Assembly (NCBI RefSeq): GCF_963584025.1
Contig: NC_083625.1
Location: forward strand, 7,869,192-7,933,191
Reading direction: 5' to 3'
From: Labrus mixtus
Lineage: Eukaryota; Chordata; Actinopteri; Labriformes; Labridae
DNA length: 64,000 bases
Below the pieces are notes generated by a model. The model made no database searches and was not told the DNA's origin. It saw nothing but the letters and a program-made list of their open reading frames with translations. This document shows positions 1 to 12,684 of the stretch, piece by piece. Numbering within the stretch: position 1 is the first letter of the stretch; every line of letters starts with the position of its first letter. The position numbers and the translations under genes were made by a program.

Positions 1-330
1 TCTGTGGGGACTTGGGTTGGGAACCAGAGGGTCGCCGGTTCAAGTCCCAGTGCGGACCAAATATGGAAGTTGGTCTGGTAGCTGGAGAGGTGCCAGATCA
101 CCTCCTGAGCACTGCCGAGGTGCCCTTGAGCAAGGCACCAAAGCCCCTCCCCACCATCAGCTCAGGAGCGCCCGCTGTGGGCAGCTCCGTCACTCTGACA
201 TCTCTCCATTAGTGCATGTCTATAGGATCCTGTTTGTGTGCATGTGTGTATATACTTCAGCCTATGTGTGTGTTGCATGACTACAGAGTGTAAAAACTGA
301 AATTTCCCCTTGCAGGGATCAATAAAAGTA
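1..330 (+). repeat. tRNA-derived SINE (V-SINE/HE1-like), left end cut by window
   Basis: A pol III B-box-like sequence (GGTTCAAGTCC, 37-47) is followed by the central block common in fish SINEs (TTGAGCAAGGCACC near 126). The 3' tail reads TTTCCCCTTGCAGGGATCAATAAAAGTA, a type of tail shared with fish LINEs. The A-box part lies at or beyond the window start. It sits just upstream of an adgrg2 exon, so it is intronic. The SINE family assignment is from memory of the conserved blocks. Confidence 0.75.
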
Positions 331-523
331 AATCTTAATATCTTAATCTTATCTTAAAATTAGCCTACACTACTTTGCACTACAGACTGCCAGATGAAAG
401 ATCAAAATGGAAGAGATATGAATTGCATCAAGATTAGATCGAAAACATGATTTGTTTTGCACAGGAGAAACAGCTTTTGTTGAAGAGATATATCATGTTA
501 TCTCAACTGTTCTGATCCTGCAG

Positions 524-3500
524 GAAGCTACGCAAGGACATCCCATCTAAAATCCTGATCCAGCTGTGCGTGGCTCTGCTGCTACTGAATCTGGTCTTCC
601 TTGTCGATGCTTGGCTGGCACTCTACCCCAACGCATTGGGCCTCTGCATCTCCACCGCCTGGTTCCTTCACTACTTCCTGCTGGTGGCCTTCACCTGGAT
701 GGGACTTGAAGCCGTCCACATGTACATAGCCCTGGTGAAAGTCTTCAATAGCTACATATCATGCCACATGCTGAAGTTCTCACTGGTGGGCTGGGGTGTC
801 CCAATGATTGTGGTCATTATTGTCATTGCCATTGACAAGGATAACTATGGCCTCGTCTCCTACGGAAGGTTTGCTGATGGCACTAGTGATGACTTGTGAG
901 TCTTCATTTACAGGCACATTATCGCACGGACAAAATACCAAAATATATTAGGATAAAAATATAAAGACTAACCTTTTAATTCTCTCCTATCCTTGTCCTC
1001 TCTCCTAGCTGCTGGCTGAAGAATGATATCGCCTTCTACGTAGCGGTGGTGGCGTACTTCTGTGTCACTTTTCTCTTTAATGTGGTCATTTTCGTCGTGG
1101 TGTTGGTCCAGCTGTGTCGGTTAAAGAGACAGAACCCTCACAACTCACATCACCGGTCCATACTGCAGGAAGCGCGCAGCATGTCGGGGATTACCATCCT
1201 CCTGGGCCTCACCTGGGGTTTTGCCTTTTTTGCCTGGGGACCTGTTAACCTTCCGTTCATGTACCTCTTTGCCATCTTTAACTCTTTGCAAGGTGAGTTG
1301 GGCCAATTTCAGACTAGGTGTCCATGTAAAAGTAGGTCCATTAACACCTGAGTGAAGGGTATCAAGCATACGAGGAGTATTTGATTTTATCAAAACTTGT
1401 GTTTTTTGTTTCTTGCGGCAAAAATGATCAACATACTGTAGCACCAGCACATTACGGGATTGACTTGCGTCTTCTTTAAGTGTTGATCTAGCGTTGGTGT
1501 TGTTTTAATATTACTGTTGCAATACACAAAAATTGATGACAGTCCTACTTACTGTTAACAATATACTGAAATGAAAGCTCCTATGAGTAGTTTTACTGGC
1601 TATGAAACAGACTAAATTCAATTCCAATGGCTCTAAATAAGCTACAAAAGCAAACCAGACCATCAGCATGTAGATTGATTATTTAGTTATTTTTAAGAGC
1701 TAAAACCACTGAAGCAGGGTAGGCGTCAAAGTGATGTATTGCACTCTGCAGAAACATCTGCCACAACAGAGGCTCTCGATGAGTGATACATTTGACTGTT
1801 TAAAGAAAGCAGATTTTTTTTCTACTAACATGTAAATCAGCAGAGGTGCTGTTTTGTCCATAGGGGACACCACAACCCATAAAATCCTCACAGAAGATTT
1901 TTATATCACATGCATATTAAGTACAACAAATATATGTTTGTTATATAGACTTGAGCTTGTGTCAAAATATAAATAAAAAAAAACTTTATTGAAGTCACGG
2001 GTAAATATCTCAATAGTTGTCAAATATAATAAAAAAAAAAAAAAACACTTTTCAGCAAACTGGGACGATTTATGACTTGATTAACGAGTCGTTTTATTTT
2101 GGTATTAAAACCATTAATGTTATCATCACATTTACCAAACCAGCTGCTGAAATCTGGCAACATGGTGACAATAAAGTCTGACGAGACAAGACACGCCGTC
2201 AGACGGGTTGTAAACATGCCAACACTTCAGCCAGATTATCTAAACCCTTGATTTGGGGATAAAGCTCAAAGTAAGGACACATGGGTCAAACGGCAGCTTT
2301 AATCCTTCATTGCATAACAAAATGTTTGTGTAAGTACAGTAGGTCAAAGTTGACAAAGATGCCTGTAAAATGTCAGAGGTGTTCACATGAATATTTAACG
2401 TAATTATTTTCGTTTCTATAAAAATGCCGTTGCTTTTACGAGCATCAGGGTATTTGCTAAACTCGGGTACTTACAACTACAACAGTAAGAGCCAAGTTGT
2501 AATATCCTGACCCTGACATTTTTGAATGCCGTTTCTATTTGTAGGATTCTTCATATTTATCTTCCACTGTGCGGCGAAGGAAAACGTGAGGAGGCAGTGG
2601 AGGACGTACCTCTGCTGTGGCAGGATGAGACTAGCAGAGAACTCAGGTTAGAAACATTCACTACTCCATCAGTTTTTTTTTTTTTGTTTTTTTTTTAGAA
2701 ACCTTTGTTTCACTGTCATCTATCCATCGCTTTTGATTTTAGATGTTTGAACATTGTATGAATTACTTACACTCTGGATGATTACTTTTTTCACCAGAAT
2801 GGAGTCGCACTGTAACACAGAAGACCATGAAGAAGTCATCAGTGACCAGACTAACACCTGACCGTTCATCAAAGCTGTCCCAGACACACAGCTCTTCCTC
2901 TTTCCTTGTCACTGATCCCTCCGAGCAGCTTAATGGCATTAGTAAGTGAACAGTCACTGTGCCTGTATCTGCAGTCAGTCAAATTTGGATAACTCCTGAA
3001 ATTAATATAAGCTTCAGCATGAACCCCCCCAAAGGGATCTTGTTTTTTTTGTTTGCTTCTGCTCCTTTTTTTACTTGGATTTGAAATGAGTTTCAGGTCT
3101 GATGTGCATGTGATCTCTCCATCAGAACATAAATATAACTTTAAAAAAAAAGAGGAAAATTCATATTTAAGAATATGGCACAGCAAATATATGACTGAAA
3201 TTGGGATGCCACATTTTCTATTCAATATGTAATGAATGAAGTTAAATGTGTTAAATTATGTGTTGACTGTGTCTGGTAATCACACTGCATTTTCTTCTGC
3301 GACACACCTGTCACACAAGTGGGTTATTAACAGAAAAAAAGAGATGCATTTATTAAGATCATTCCAATCAGTAACACATTTTCATAAATGGTATGCTATA
3401 GACTGAATCTATTAGAAATAATGAAGTGTCGCTGTGTTACAGGCAGTCCATTTGAAGACCGAGCGATCACAGCTGATGAGGAGCCAAATGTGGACGTGGT

Positions 3501-3549
3501 CCTCAACGAGATCAACAGACAGTCCAGACAACAACAACAGCCTTCCTGA
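524..3549 (+). CDS. adgrg2: Adhesion G protein-coupled receptor G2 (GPR64), C-terminal exons
   Basis: This is the 3' part of an adhesion GPCR of subfamily G. Exons are 524-895, 1009-1292, 2545-2646, 2798-2941 and 3443-3549 (stop TGA 3547-3549), all with GT-AG junctions and matching phases. The first exon encodes intracellular loop 1 (KLRKDIPSK), TM2, TM3 (HYFLLVAFTWMGLEAVHMY) and TM4. The second encodes loop 2 with its Cys-Trp, TM5, and TM6 (GLTWGFAFFAWGPVN). The third completes TM7 and starts the tail. The last two encode a Ser/Thr-rich tail ending in a Gln run and Pro-Ser. The GAIN/GPS part and TM1 lie left of the window. The wording of TM3, TM6 and the loops fits ADGRG2 better than ADGRG4 or ADGRG6. 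ADGRG2 is known for epithelial fluid handling in the male tract. It converges with sms. Confidence 0.85.
1293..2544 (+). other. adgrg2 intron
   Basis: This 1.25-kb intron is AT-rich and has several A or T runs (for example about 2028-2045). No coding segment, RNA gene or complete mobile element is visible in it. Confidence 0.7.
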
Positions 3550-5317
3550 TACAAGAACAGTCTTATATTTAACTATCTGTATATAATTGAGATGTATAGA
3601 GTAATTTATGTATGTATTGGAACATTTCATTTAAATGACTTATGGGCTACAATATTTTCAACATGAATACCTTCAAGTCAGCACATTCACTTACATTCAT
3701 TTGTTCCTAGATTGCTTTTTCACATGAGCCTGAACATGTATTTGTCAGTGATATTCTTGATATATTTACCAGTCGAAATTTTGTTAGCAGTCTTGTCTAA
3801 CTCATGTTGGATTTCATGAAAGGCAACTTGTAGCCTTCATACAGAAGAGAGACCCGGTAACAAGTTTATAGTTCAATGAAAAATCCACATCTACACCTCC
3901 TAATGTGCTGCAGGTCATTACTGACGAGGCATCTCTAATAGAATTGATGTTAATTAAAATATCTTAGCAACAAGACCGTGTCTCGACCTTTCTTACAACC
4001 TGACTCTTTGTCAGGACAAACAGGAAGAACATGCTACAGAGAATGAGGGAGAGGCCAGACGCAGTCTGTACTCGCCCACAAACTGCTCTGACTATTAATA
4101 TGTGACACCTGTACCACAAGTGTGCAGCCCCTGATTTCTTTCTCTCTGACGTGTTTTCTTTTGTAAATATCCAAAACTTTTTCTGCACTATTATTAAATT
4201 GTATTTCTTATAGAAAGAAAAATGTTGAACAACATCCCCCGAAAACACTTTAATTGTGATGGTCACAAACATTTTCTCAGTGGGACAAAACAGCATTTGG
4301 TGAAATTATATAGAATAAATAAATGTAACTCAGTCCCACAGAGTTTATCACTTGTAAACCAGCTGTGTACTGTATATGCAAGCTACATTCACTGTCCTTT
4401 ACATGCACCTAATACAGTCTTAAAAAAAAAAAAAAAAAGAAAATGTAAAATATATCAGGAGAAACCAAAGGTGCTAATAAAACATGACATAAACTGCACA
4501 AGCACAGAGGCGGCATCAAAGTGGTGGAATCGTTTCCCTTTTAAAACACACGTGGACTCAAATACTTTGAGTCCGACTGGACATGCTCACATTGCCTTGA
4601 AACAACCTGCAAGAATCAAATCACATTTGAGAGGCAGTAATAAAAAGAGAGCGTGAAAAGCAACTCAGATCAGCTGTGCTGAGGATATAGATTGACCTAT
4701 CACTCCATCTGAGCTCATAACTCAGAGTAAACCTAAAGAAAAAAACAAGATCACACACACCTGTTGTGAGAGTAGTTACACCACATCATCAGTGTATCAA
4801 ACCACTGTCCAAACATCTAACAGTTCCTTCAACATACATGCAAATAAACATTCAAATCAAGTAACAATGGAAATATAACTGAGGCGTAGGAAACAATGGT
4901 AAAACACAAGTAAAACAGGGACAAGAAGAGAGAGGGAGATTCAGGTCATATGGGGTTAAAAAAGAGGGGAGAATAAAACTTGTTTTGTTTTTTTTTGCCC
5001 CCAAAGATGTGTTTAGACTGAATGCAGAGTGAGATTTATTTAGTCTCACACCATAACAGCAGGAGTGTTTCACAGTCCAGGCTTATTCACCAAATATGGC
5101 CAATTACAGCACAGATGTTAGCTGTAGCTCAATATGTGTTATTTCCGTGCACCCGTACTGTTTTTTTGCCAAAATACCTGGAACCTTTTATTTATCCCAA
5201 TGATTTAATTACCTATAGTTTTCATGTCCTGTTCAGTCTGAACACACTTTGAGGCTACAGCAGAAATGGGAGGAGCGTTCACATTCCAGCCACTGGGGAT
5301 TCAAAACCTGCAGCTCT
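3550..5317. other. Convergent 3' UTRs of adgrg2 and sms
   Basis: No coding exon is seen. Downstream of the adgrg2 stop, an AATAAA at 4314-4319 on the plus strand is a candidate poly(A) signal. Downstream of the sms stop, minus-strand AATAAA candidates read as TTTATT on the plus strand at 5188-5193 and 5035-5040. An A run of about 16 lies near 4423-4438. UTR ends are inferred only from these hexamers. Confidence 0.45.
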
Positions 5318-5348
5318 TTACTTCTTCCACACAGTGTAGAAAACCCAT
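5318..5348 (-). CDS. sms: sms terminal coding exon (10 codons including stop)
   Basis: The previous exon ends ...LEL with the codon split CT|gtatcc. Reading on the minus strand after gtgtcag gives A, completing Leu, then WVFYTVWKK and TAA. This matches the human C-terminus WVFYTVWKKAKP except that the last three residues are absent. The exon is far too short for an ORF finder and is supported by the protein match and the AG acceptor at 5349-5350. Confidence 0.93.
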
Positions 5349-8300
5349 CTGACACACTGCAGTTAAGGAATGCACAGAATCAAACATCACAGGAGGCGGA
5401 CATCAATGGTATTACTTATTCGGGAATGAATGAACTGCTATAAGTTTTAACACTTTGCTTACAAATGTAAATTCTAGAGTAAGAACTTGGTCACATCGCT
5501 GCACAATGCTTGACATCTCAAGAATGAGAAAGGAGGTGTGTAAGCGTTTTTTTTTCTGTGTGCCAGCGCCCTTTTATCAATTGTTTTCGATGAGGAGAGA
5601 GCGTTTGCAGCAGCAGACGGCTGCCAGGAGAAAAAGTGCAGCGCCCAGCCTCTTTTTTCCAAGCGCTCCGCCTTTTTGTGCGCCCGCTTCAAGCGCTCAA
5701 GATTAAAAAAAAAAATCGTTCAACTTTTCAGAAAAGCGCTATTGACTTCACCGACGCTCTTTTCCAAATGTGTGATATTCCCTGTAGTTTTGCTGACTAC
5801 AGATTGTGTCTTGTACCCACATCCTCTTTGATCTGTGTCTGATCTGGAAATAAATGATCTAAAATAAAAAACAGAGTAAAAAGTAACGTAGCAGTGTCGA
5901 TCATAGAGCGACCGTTGTCACCAGACTGTTGTCATACAGACAGGAGGGCCGTGCAGCGCTTTTCTTCTCAGCCTACAAATGCTTCATGCAATCGCTACCG
6001 AGCGAAAAAGCAACTTTTCTGCCCGGAAAAACCTCATGAGTGACTAATTCAAATAATAGCCAGATATATAGAAAATCATTTCCAAATTTTCATTCTACAG
6101 GAATATATTATTTTAGAAAAATCTGAATCAGAAACTTTATTAATCCCAGGGTGACATTTGAATCTGTTTTGGGCTGTTTATGTGGATGCACACCAAAACA
6201 GCAAACTGAATGTGAAAAATCACAATTTTCTAAATGAATTCATTAACTGTTTACCCTTTCACACATGCACTGTACTCCTGAAAATATCCTGAAATTTTCG
6301 CGATGAGGTACATGTGTGAACACAGCAGGCAATATTCAGGGAAATCCACTGCGGGTGAGTGGGCCTGGGAAAACAGTGAGCTCTTATTGCTAATTGCTAA
6401 TATTTCCAATTACACGTAGCATTGATATAAAGGCAAAAACCGGTCATGGTCGGACTCTGTTGCTTCATAAGCCATCTTGGACATGTTTCAACACGTATCA
6501 CAGTGATAACCTGTAATGTGTTTAAAGGATACAGTTCCAGGTAGGAGGGCACACACACCACCTCTTTGGAGAAGCCCACGGGACACGAGAGCTTTCCCAG
6601 CTGCTCCTCATACAGACTCAGTGCCTCTTTCAGATTCACACTGTTTCCCTGTTGGCCAGAGGTAGAAAGAGAGAAAAGTCACAAGACATAAAAACTGTCG
6701 CTAATTATCTGTTGTTCAATCCTAACATGTTTGGGCTTTTATGCCTTTATTTAGATACAGGGTCGGAAATCAGGGGGAAAGCGGCCACAGGTTGGACTTG
6801 AACCCGGGCCATCCGCTTTGAGGACTATGACATCCGCACATGGGGCCCGCTAAAAAACCACTGACTCACCAGCACCCATAACCGACGGGTTAAAGGGGCA
6901 GAAAGAAATTGCAAAGTGTAGCCAATATGAAAAGTGAATAATGACTTCTCCCCGTTTGATTAATGTTCACATGATCACCCCTCCAATCAAATGATCTGCC
7001 ATTCTCCATCTGAATGATATGAAACTGGTTTAACTGGGCTGTGTTCCCTCCTCGCAATATCATCCCATTTAACGTCAGTATTAACATTAGAAGTTTCAAA
7101 GAAAAACTGAATGCTGAAAACTCACCTGTGTGAAATATTTCCCAGAAGGATGAAGGACTTTTATTGACAGATCTAAGATGAGACGCAGGAACTCCCATGT
7201 CGAGTCTACAAAAAGCAGTTCAACAGTGACATCCATGAGAATATGTCTCATATATACGATTTTTAAAAAAATGATTAAGAGAGAGAAATAGAGAAACCTT
7301 CTTCTGGCTCTGTGGATATTGGGACCGCCGTGAGGTCATTAATTACATAATCAAACGTCCTTCCTTCCTGTACATATTTTTTCAGCACCGGCACACAGTC
7401 TTCCACTAGTATCTGAAAGCACACAAAAAAAAAGAAGCAGCACAATTATCTCAAAATCAGTAAAATCAAAAACAGTAGTCAAGTCACTATCGGGTAATTA
7501 CAGCAGCCAGTTTGGAGAAAACTATTCCCCAAGGATCGGTTTTAAGTGTTAACTTTCAGCTTATTGAGAGGCAGCCAAAAAATGTTGTGTCTAGGCAGGT
7601 CAATGATTATCTAACACATTATTATGAAACAGGCCCATCCAGCTCGTCATCTAGCTAGCATATTCCAAACAAGAAAAACAACATGAACAAAGCCAGCAGT
7701 TTGAGGTCAGGAACTGGATGTTATTTAAGTTCAACTCCTGGCAAACAGCCACAACTTGCCCACCTGTCAGTCAAATCAGCCACGCTCCCTATTATGTCTA
7801 AATAGGTATAACTCTTAGCCTTAATATTATGAAAATGGGCTAGTTATTTAAAAATAAAAAAAAGCCCACCATACAGTTTTAATCAATAAAGAAGTGCGTT
7901 ATTGAGACCAAAACCCTTTTTTTTTCTGCTGTAAAAATAGACACCCCAGGAGCTGCAGGGTGGTTTGCCTAGGAATCAAAACGTGCCAACAACAGCCTGA
8001 CTCGATGACACCACATGAAAACAATATTTAAGTCAGACGGTTGATGACCATCTTTGTAATGCTGACTGTATTCAACTTTAAATGACACGATGTTTCTATC
8101 AAAGCAGCACATACAGCAACAGTACGACAGCTTTCTGTAGCAGTCCCCGCCTCCCTTTATGTAGCAATGATAAACATACTATGTCTGTCATTACAACTAT
8201 AAAATTAAGGATTTCTCTGGCTTTGATTACTGCTGGAAATACTTGCGGTATTGTAAGTACTCAACAACAAAATATATATATCAGTTTAGCTCATGAATAT

Positions 8301-11300
8301 TTATTCAGTACTCACTTGGTAACAGTCTCCCTCTAGGCTGTCAAGGATACTTCCACAAGTTAATCTCATGTGTGCTCTGCACCCGTCTATCACCTTCTGG
8401 TCAATGTATGACCGTTATTAAGGAAGCATCAGTCGGATATAGACACACAATGTAACGTCTTGAATCATAATTGAGTCACAATAATAAAGAGAGAAACATT
8501 TGGCAGAAAAAGAGCTGTGAAGGATATTTCCAACATGGTGATCATCTTTGGTTTTTGTTTGACCACCTCAGCCAGGATGCCTCCGTCACCTCCTCCCAGT
8601 ATAAGAACCTCCTTTCCGGCATAATTCTCTTTTCCACTACCTATGATGGCTTGGGTGTAGGGCGAATCACTCTCTGCCAGGTCTGCAGGTAAGACAATCA
8701 TTTTAGAAATAAATAAATGTGCGTGTGTGTGTGACTGTACATAAATAAATATTAGGGCTGGGCAACGATTAAAAGTTTTAATCGCGTTAATCGCATGAGT
8801 TCCTGTGATTAACCGCGATTAATCGCATTGTTATACGCAAAATCCAATAATGAATTAAAAAGTAGTGTATAGCGCACATTTATTGTAAATGTACTTCTCA
8901 ACTTAAACAATGTAATCAAAGCAAATAAATACAAAACTAAAGCTTATTGCAATCGTTGCAGTCTGGACGCAGAGTGGTGTGGGTCTCCTCTCTGACTGCA
9001 GCTGGGTCTGCTGCGCGAGGCTACACTGACAGCCTGTGAGAGCTTTAGGAAGGGGGAGGGGCTCACGGCAGCACCCGCTGCTCGTTGAGGACAGTAACTG
9101 CAGAGCAATACAGTTTCTTACACCAAAAAAGTCTCCAATAACACCAGAAAAAGTCGCTAGATTTGTCGCTAGTAGCTGTTGACAAAAAAAGTCGCCAAGG
9201 TGGTTTGGAAAGTCGCCAAGTCACTTTCCTGTGAGCGCCGCAGCACTAAGCAACATACTAGGCTCGCTCACGATGGAATTTTACAAAATAAAAGCCAGTG
9301 AGCAACAGACTTTTACAATAAGAAAATAAATAATAAAAACTGCGTTAATGCGAGATAAAATAATTGTCGGCGATAATTAATTAATGAATTAACGCGAAAA
9401 TAGCGCGTTAACGTGCCCAGCCCTAATAAATATACATATAATATAATCCTACAAAATAGGACAATATCTAGTACATTACCACATATTCTGTCAACGTTAC
9501 CATGTCAATGAACCCACTTACAACAAGTTACTTCAAATGTGACTGTATCCGGTCTCTTGGAATGACAAACATGCTGTGGACTGTAGCGTTGTGTTCACTT
9601 ACTGACATCGCCGTTGAGTACAAGGATATTCCCAAACTGCTTTGAGTGCAATATCTTTATGTTTTGGTAAGCAGAATCCTCTTCGTAAACCACTCGGTCA
9701 ATGTCATACTCCATCAGTCTGCCGTCAGCTGTGGGCCAGTATCGGTCCACCTTAGCTCCACGTATGAGGGCTGGGAGCCTGCGGATGAATATTGGATAAC
9801 AAAAACAGGAGGATCAAAAGAACTGCTGAGTGACATTAAACAGTTCTCTCACTACAAAGTGATTAAAAGCTTGAACCTCCCAAACACCTACCTTTTAATC
9901 CGTGTAATATTGCCATTTAAGAGAACCTTTAGCTTCTTTTCCAGTGCATTTAAAAGCTGTTGAGAAACATTTCAAACACTTAAGTATGCAACAATTGTTT
10001 TCAAAAAATTAGATCATTTCCTCTCATACCAACACACAGAGGCCGAGGAAGTGAACATTACAGCAACCAAACTAGTACACTTTACTCTGCTTGTATCGCC
10101 TTGCAGTCTTACTGAATTTCTATATAAACATGTGTATGGGACCATGGGCATGTTCAGGCAACAATAATGGCCCCTTGCCCTCCTCTTATGTGTCTGTCAC
10201 ATATCCAAACGCTATTTAAAGCACCGCTATCATCATGCTATTTGGCACAGATTTTTATGTCTCCAGGAATCACTGTCGTAAATAACAGTGTTCACCTAAA
10301 AGTAGGACAATTATATTTCATGAGGGCTATTAAATTTGTTTTATATCCTTAAAGAAGTATAAAGTCAGTAACATGACATGAAATGCCGCACTGTGGGACT
10401 CTCTGTGTGTTTCGGCTTCAAGGTAACAGATAAAGTGTGGTGTGTGTCTTTTCAAAATCACCTACATTGTCTAGTTGTGCAATGTTATCCTCTTCAAAAC
10501 ACTGCAGATCAATGGTGACCAACTCGTGGGAGTGCACACGCAGAACAGCAAACCTGTGACATAAAGTGACAAAAAAAAAGAAAGAAATTAACACAAAGCA
10601 ATAAAGTGAGGTGAACATGTAACTTTACAGAACGGGAGCAGAACTTTAAAAAAAAATCTACATTTATTGACTTAAAAAGTGTAAAAACTTTGATGATTCC
10701 TCTTTGCAGAGTTTTAGGTAAAGCATCACTACATCCACTTCACCACTCCTATACCAAAATCTACCCCATATAAGCCAAGAGGTATTGTACTGTTGGATAT
10801 GAATTAAGCAGTAAGACAGAAAGCATACTGCAAGAGTAGTTTATGTAGATCTTTTTTTTCTACTACTGGAATCCAAACTGTCCTGAACTACAGCTAAAAA
10901 TAACAGCTGGTTTCAGGGTAGTGCTTTAACATTTTCTCTGTGGTCTGTTTTCACTCAACACACTGCGGCTAACAATGGTTACATTTATTTTTTTTTTGGC
11001 CGAATTAGGAGAAACCCCTCAAAGTAAGGTGCATGCACGTCCTGTTTTTAGAACTTTTCTAGAGAAGTGTGCAAAGCGTTTAAGCTCTTTCAGTATGGAT
11101 AATAACTGTGAGAAACGTTAGAGGTGGTACAGAGGTCCTCAGTGGGTCTGCTCACAGTCAATCATTTCAGGATCAGGTCACTACTGTAACTCTGTTAAGA
11201 AGAAACAATGCATATGTTTTTACTACTCCATCTTGGATCACTCATGTTTTCTGTTTTTTGCCCTTATTCAGATATTATGATGTTACATAGAAAATGAATG

Positions 11301-12640
11301 ATCCTTATTTATACTTACATAGCAGTCTACGTTTTTAATCATGTGCCAAAAAAAGGTGAATGCTCACAAAGTGTATTATATGAAGGATATTAGTGCACAT
11401 GTAAACACACTCATCTGTAGCTGCATCTGAGTCCATCTTCATCTTGTAAAAAAAGTCATGTTTTCCTTTTTACAGACCGTATCATTGCAGCTGTCTACAT
11501 TTTCTTTATAACAAAGTTGTCATGGCATTTGAGTGGGATGAAATGAACAGAACGGGATCTGAATTACTTGGACCAGATTTGGATTACCCAAACCAGATTA
11601 GCTCCAATGTTGCTTTGGAGGACAGTTTGATTCTGAGTCAGTGTATTAGAATCAGTGTGCCAGCTTTGCCATAATAAATGTTTTACCCATCTGCACAACA
11701 GTTCATGAATGCAGTTAACTACTTGATTACCAGGTAGTCACTTCAGTTATGTGATCTGAAGAAGCTGGTTGGTTATTACTAATTAAATAAATAAGAATTG
11801 CACCCATTTAAATTCAGGAGGAAGGTAAACTTTGTTTGTCTGCTCACAATGATTTATGAACAAATTAAACTCAGAGATACTAATTATTCAAGCAAAAGTT
11901 TCAATGTTTCAGTGTCAAATAAGGTTCCTTCTGACGTACATCTCTAATTCCTAAATAATGTTTCATCAGCTGAGGGCACGCTAACTCAAAGCACCCTCAT
12001 TTTTAAATATTCAAAAACAACAACTCTAGGTTCCACTGGGGTGAAATTCAATCTAATCAGTATTTTAGTGTGTTGTAGAAATATAACATATTTTGTACAA
12101 CTGTTTTTTTTTTTGGAATCTTGCATCTCTACAAAAAAACACAATAGAAAGAATTAAGCTTCTTTATGACAAGCAAAAATGTCTTACCGGCCATTCTTTC
12201 CTACAAATGTAGCGAGATATCCATGCCCGTCTGTGTCGTGGACAGTCTCTGTCATTTCCTGCTCGTGAAATATGGACAGTAGACCAGGGACTGTCGATGC
12301 AGAGTCAACTGGGAAAAGACGAAGGAATGAAACAATGGAGAACAAAAAAAAATATTTTTCTGCAATAGGTGTAAAGCAAATCCTTCAGTTATTGTCAAGT
12401 GTATTATAAACAAATAATTTTCAGTATTGAGGTAAAGCACTGATATGCAGGTAGAACCCCTGACAGTGTCATATCACTATATTTTATGCTGCTGGATGAT
12501 GATTTACTTATTAAAGATTAATAAACATGTAATAAGTGTTTCAATGTCATGTCTGTGAAGGTTGTGCTTATTAATTTAACTTTCATATTTAAGCTTTTTT
12601 ATCCAAAACAAAGCAGGATTTTTAATATTATAGCATTTGG

Positions 12641-12684
<44 letters not shown>

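Noticed and set aside
1..80. Possible tRNA gene
   Set aside because: The B-box-like motif is followed by SINE body and LINE-like tail; no complete cloverleaf is seen.
4222..4656. 144-codon plus-strand frame after adgrg2
   Set aside because: Runs through a poly-A tract and the convergent 3' UTR area; no protein similarity.
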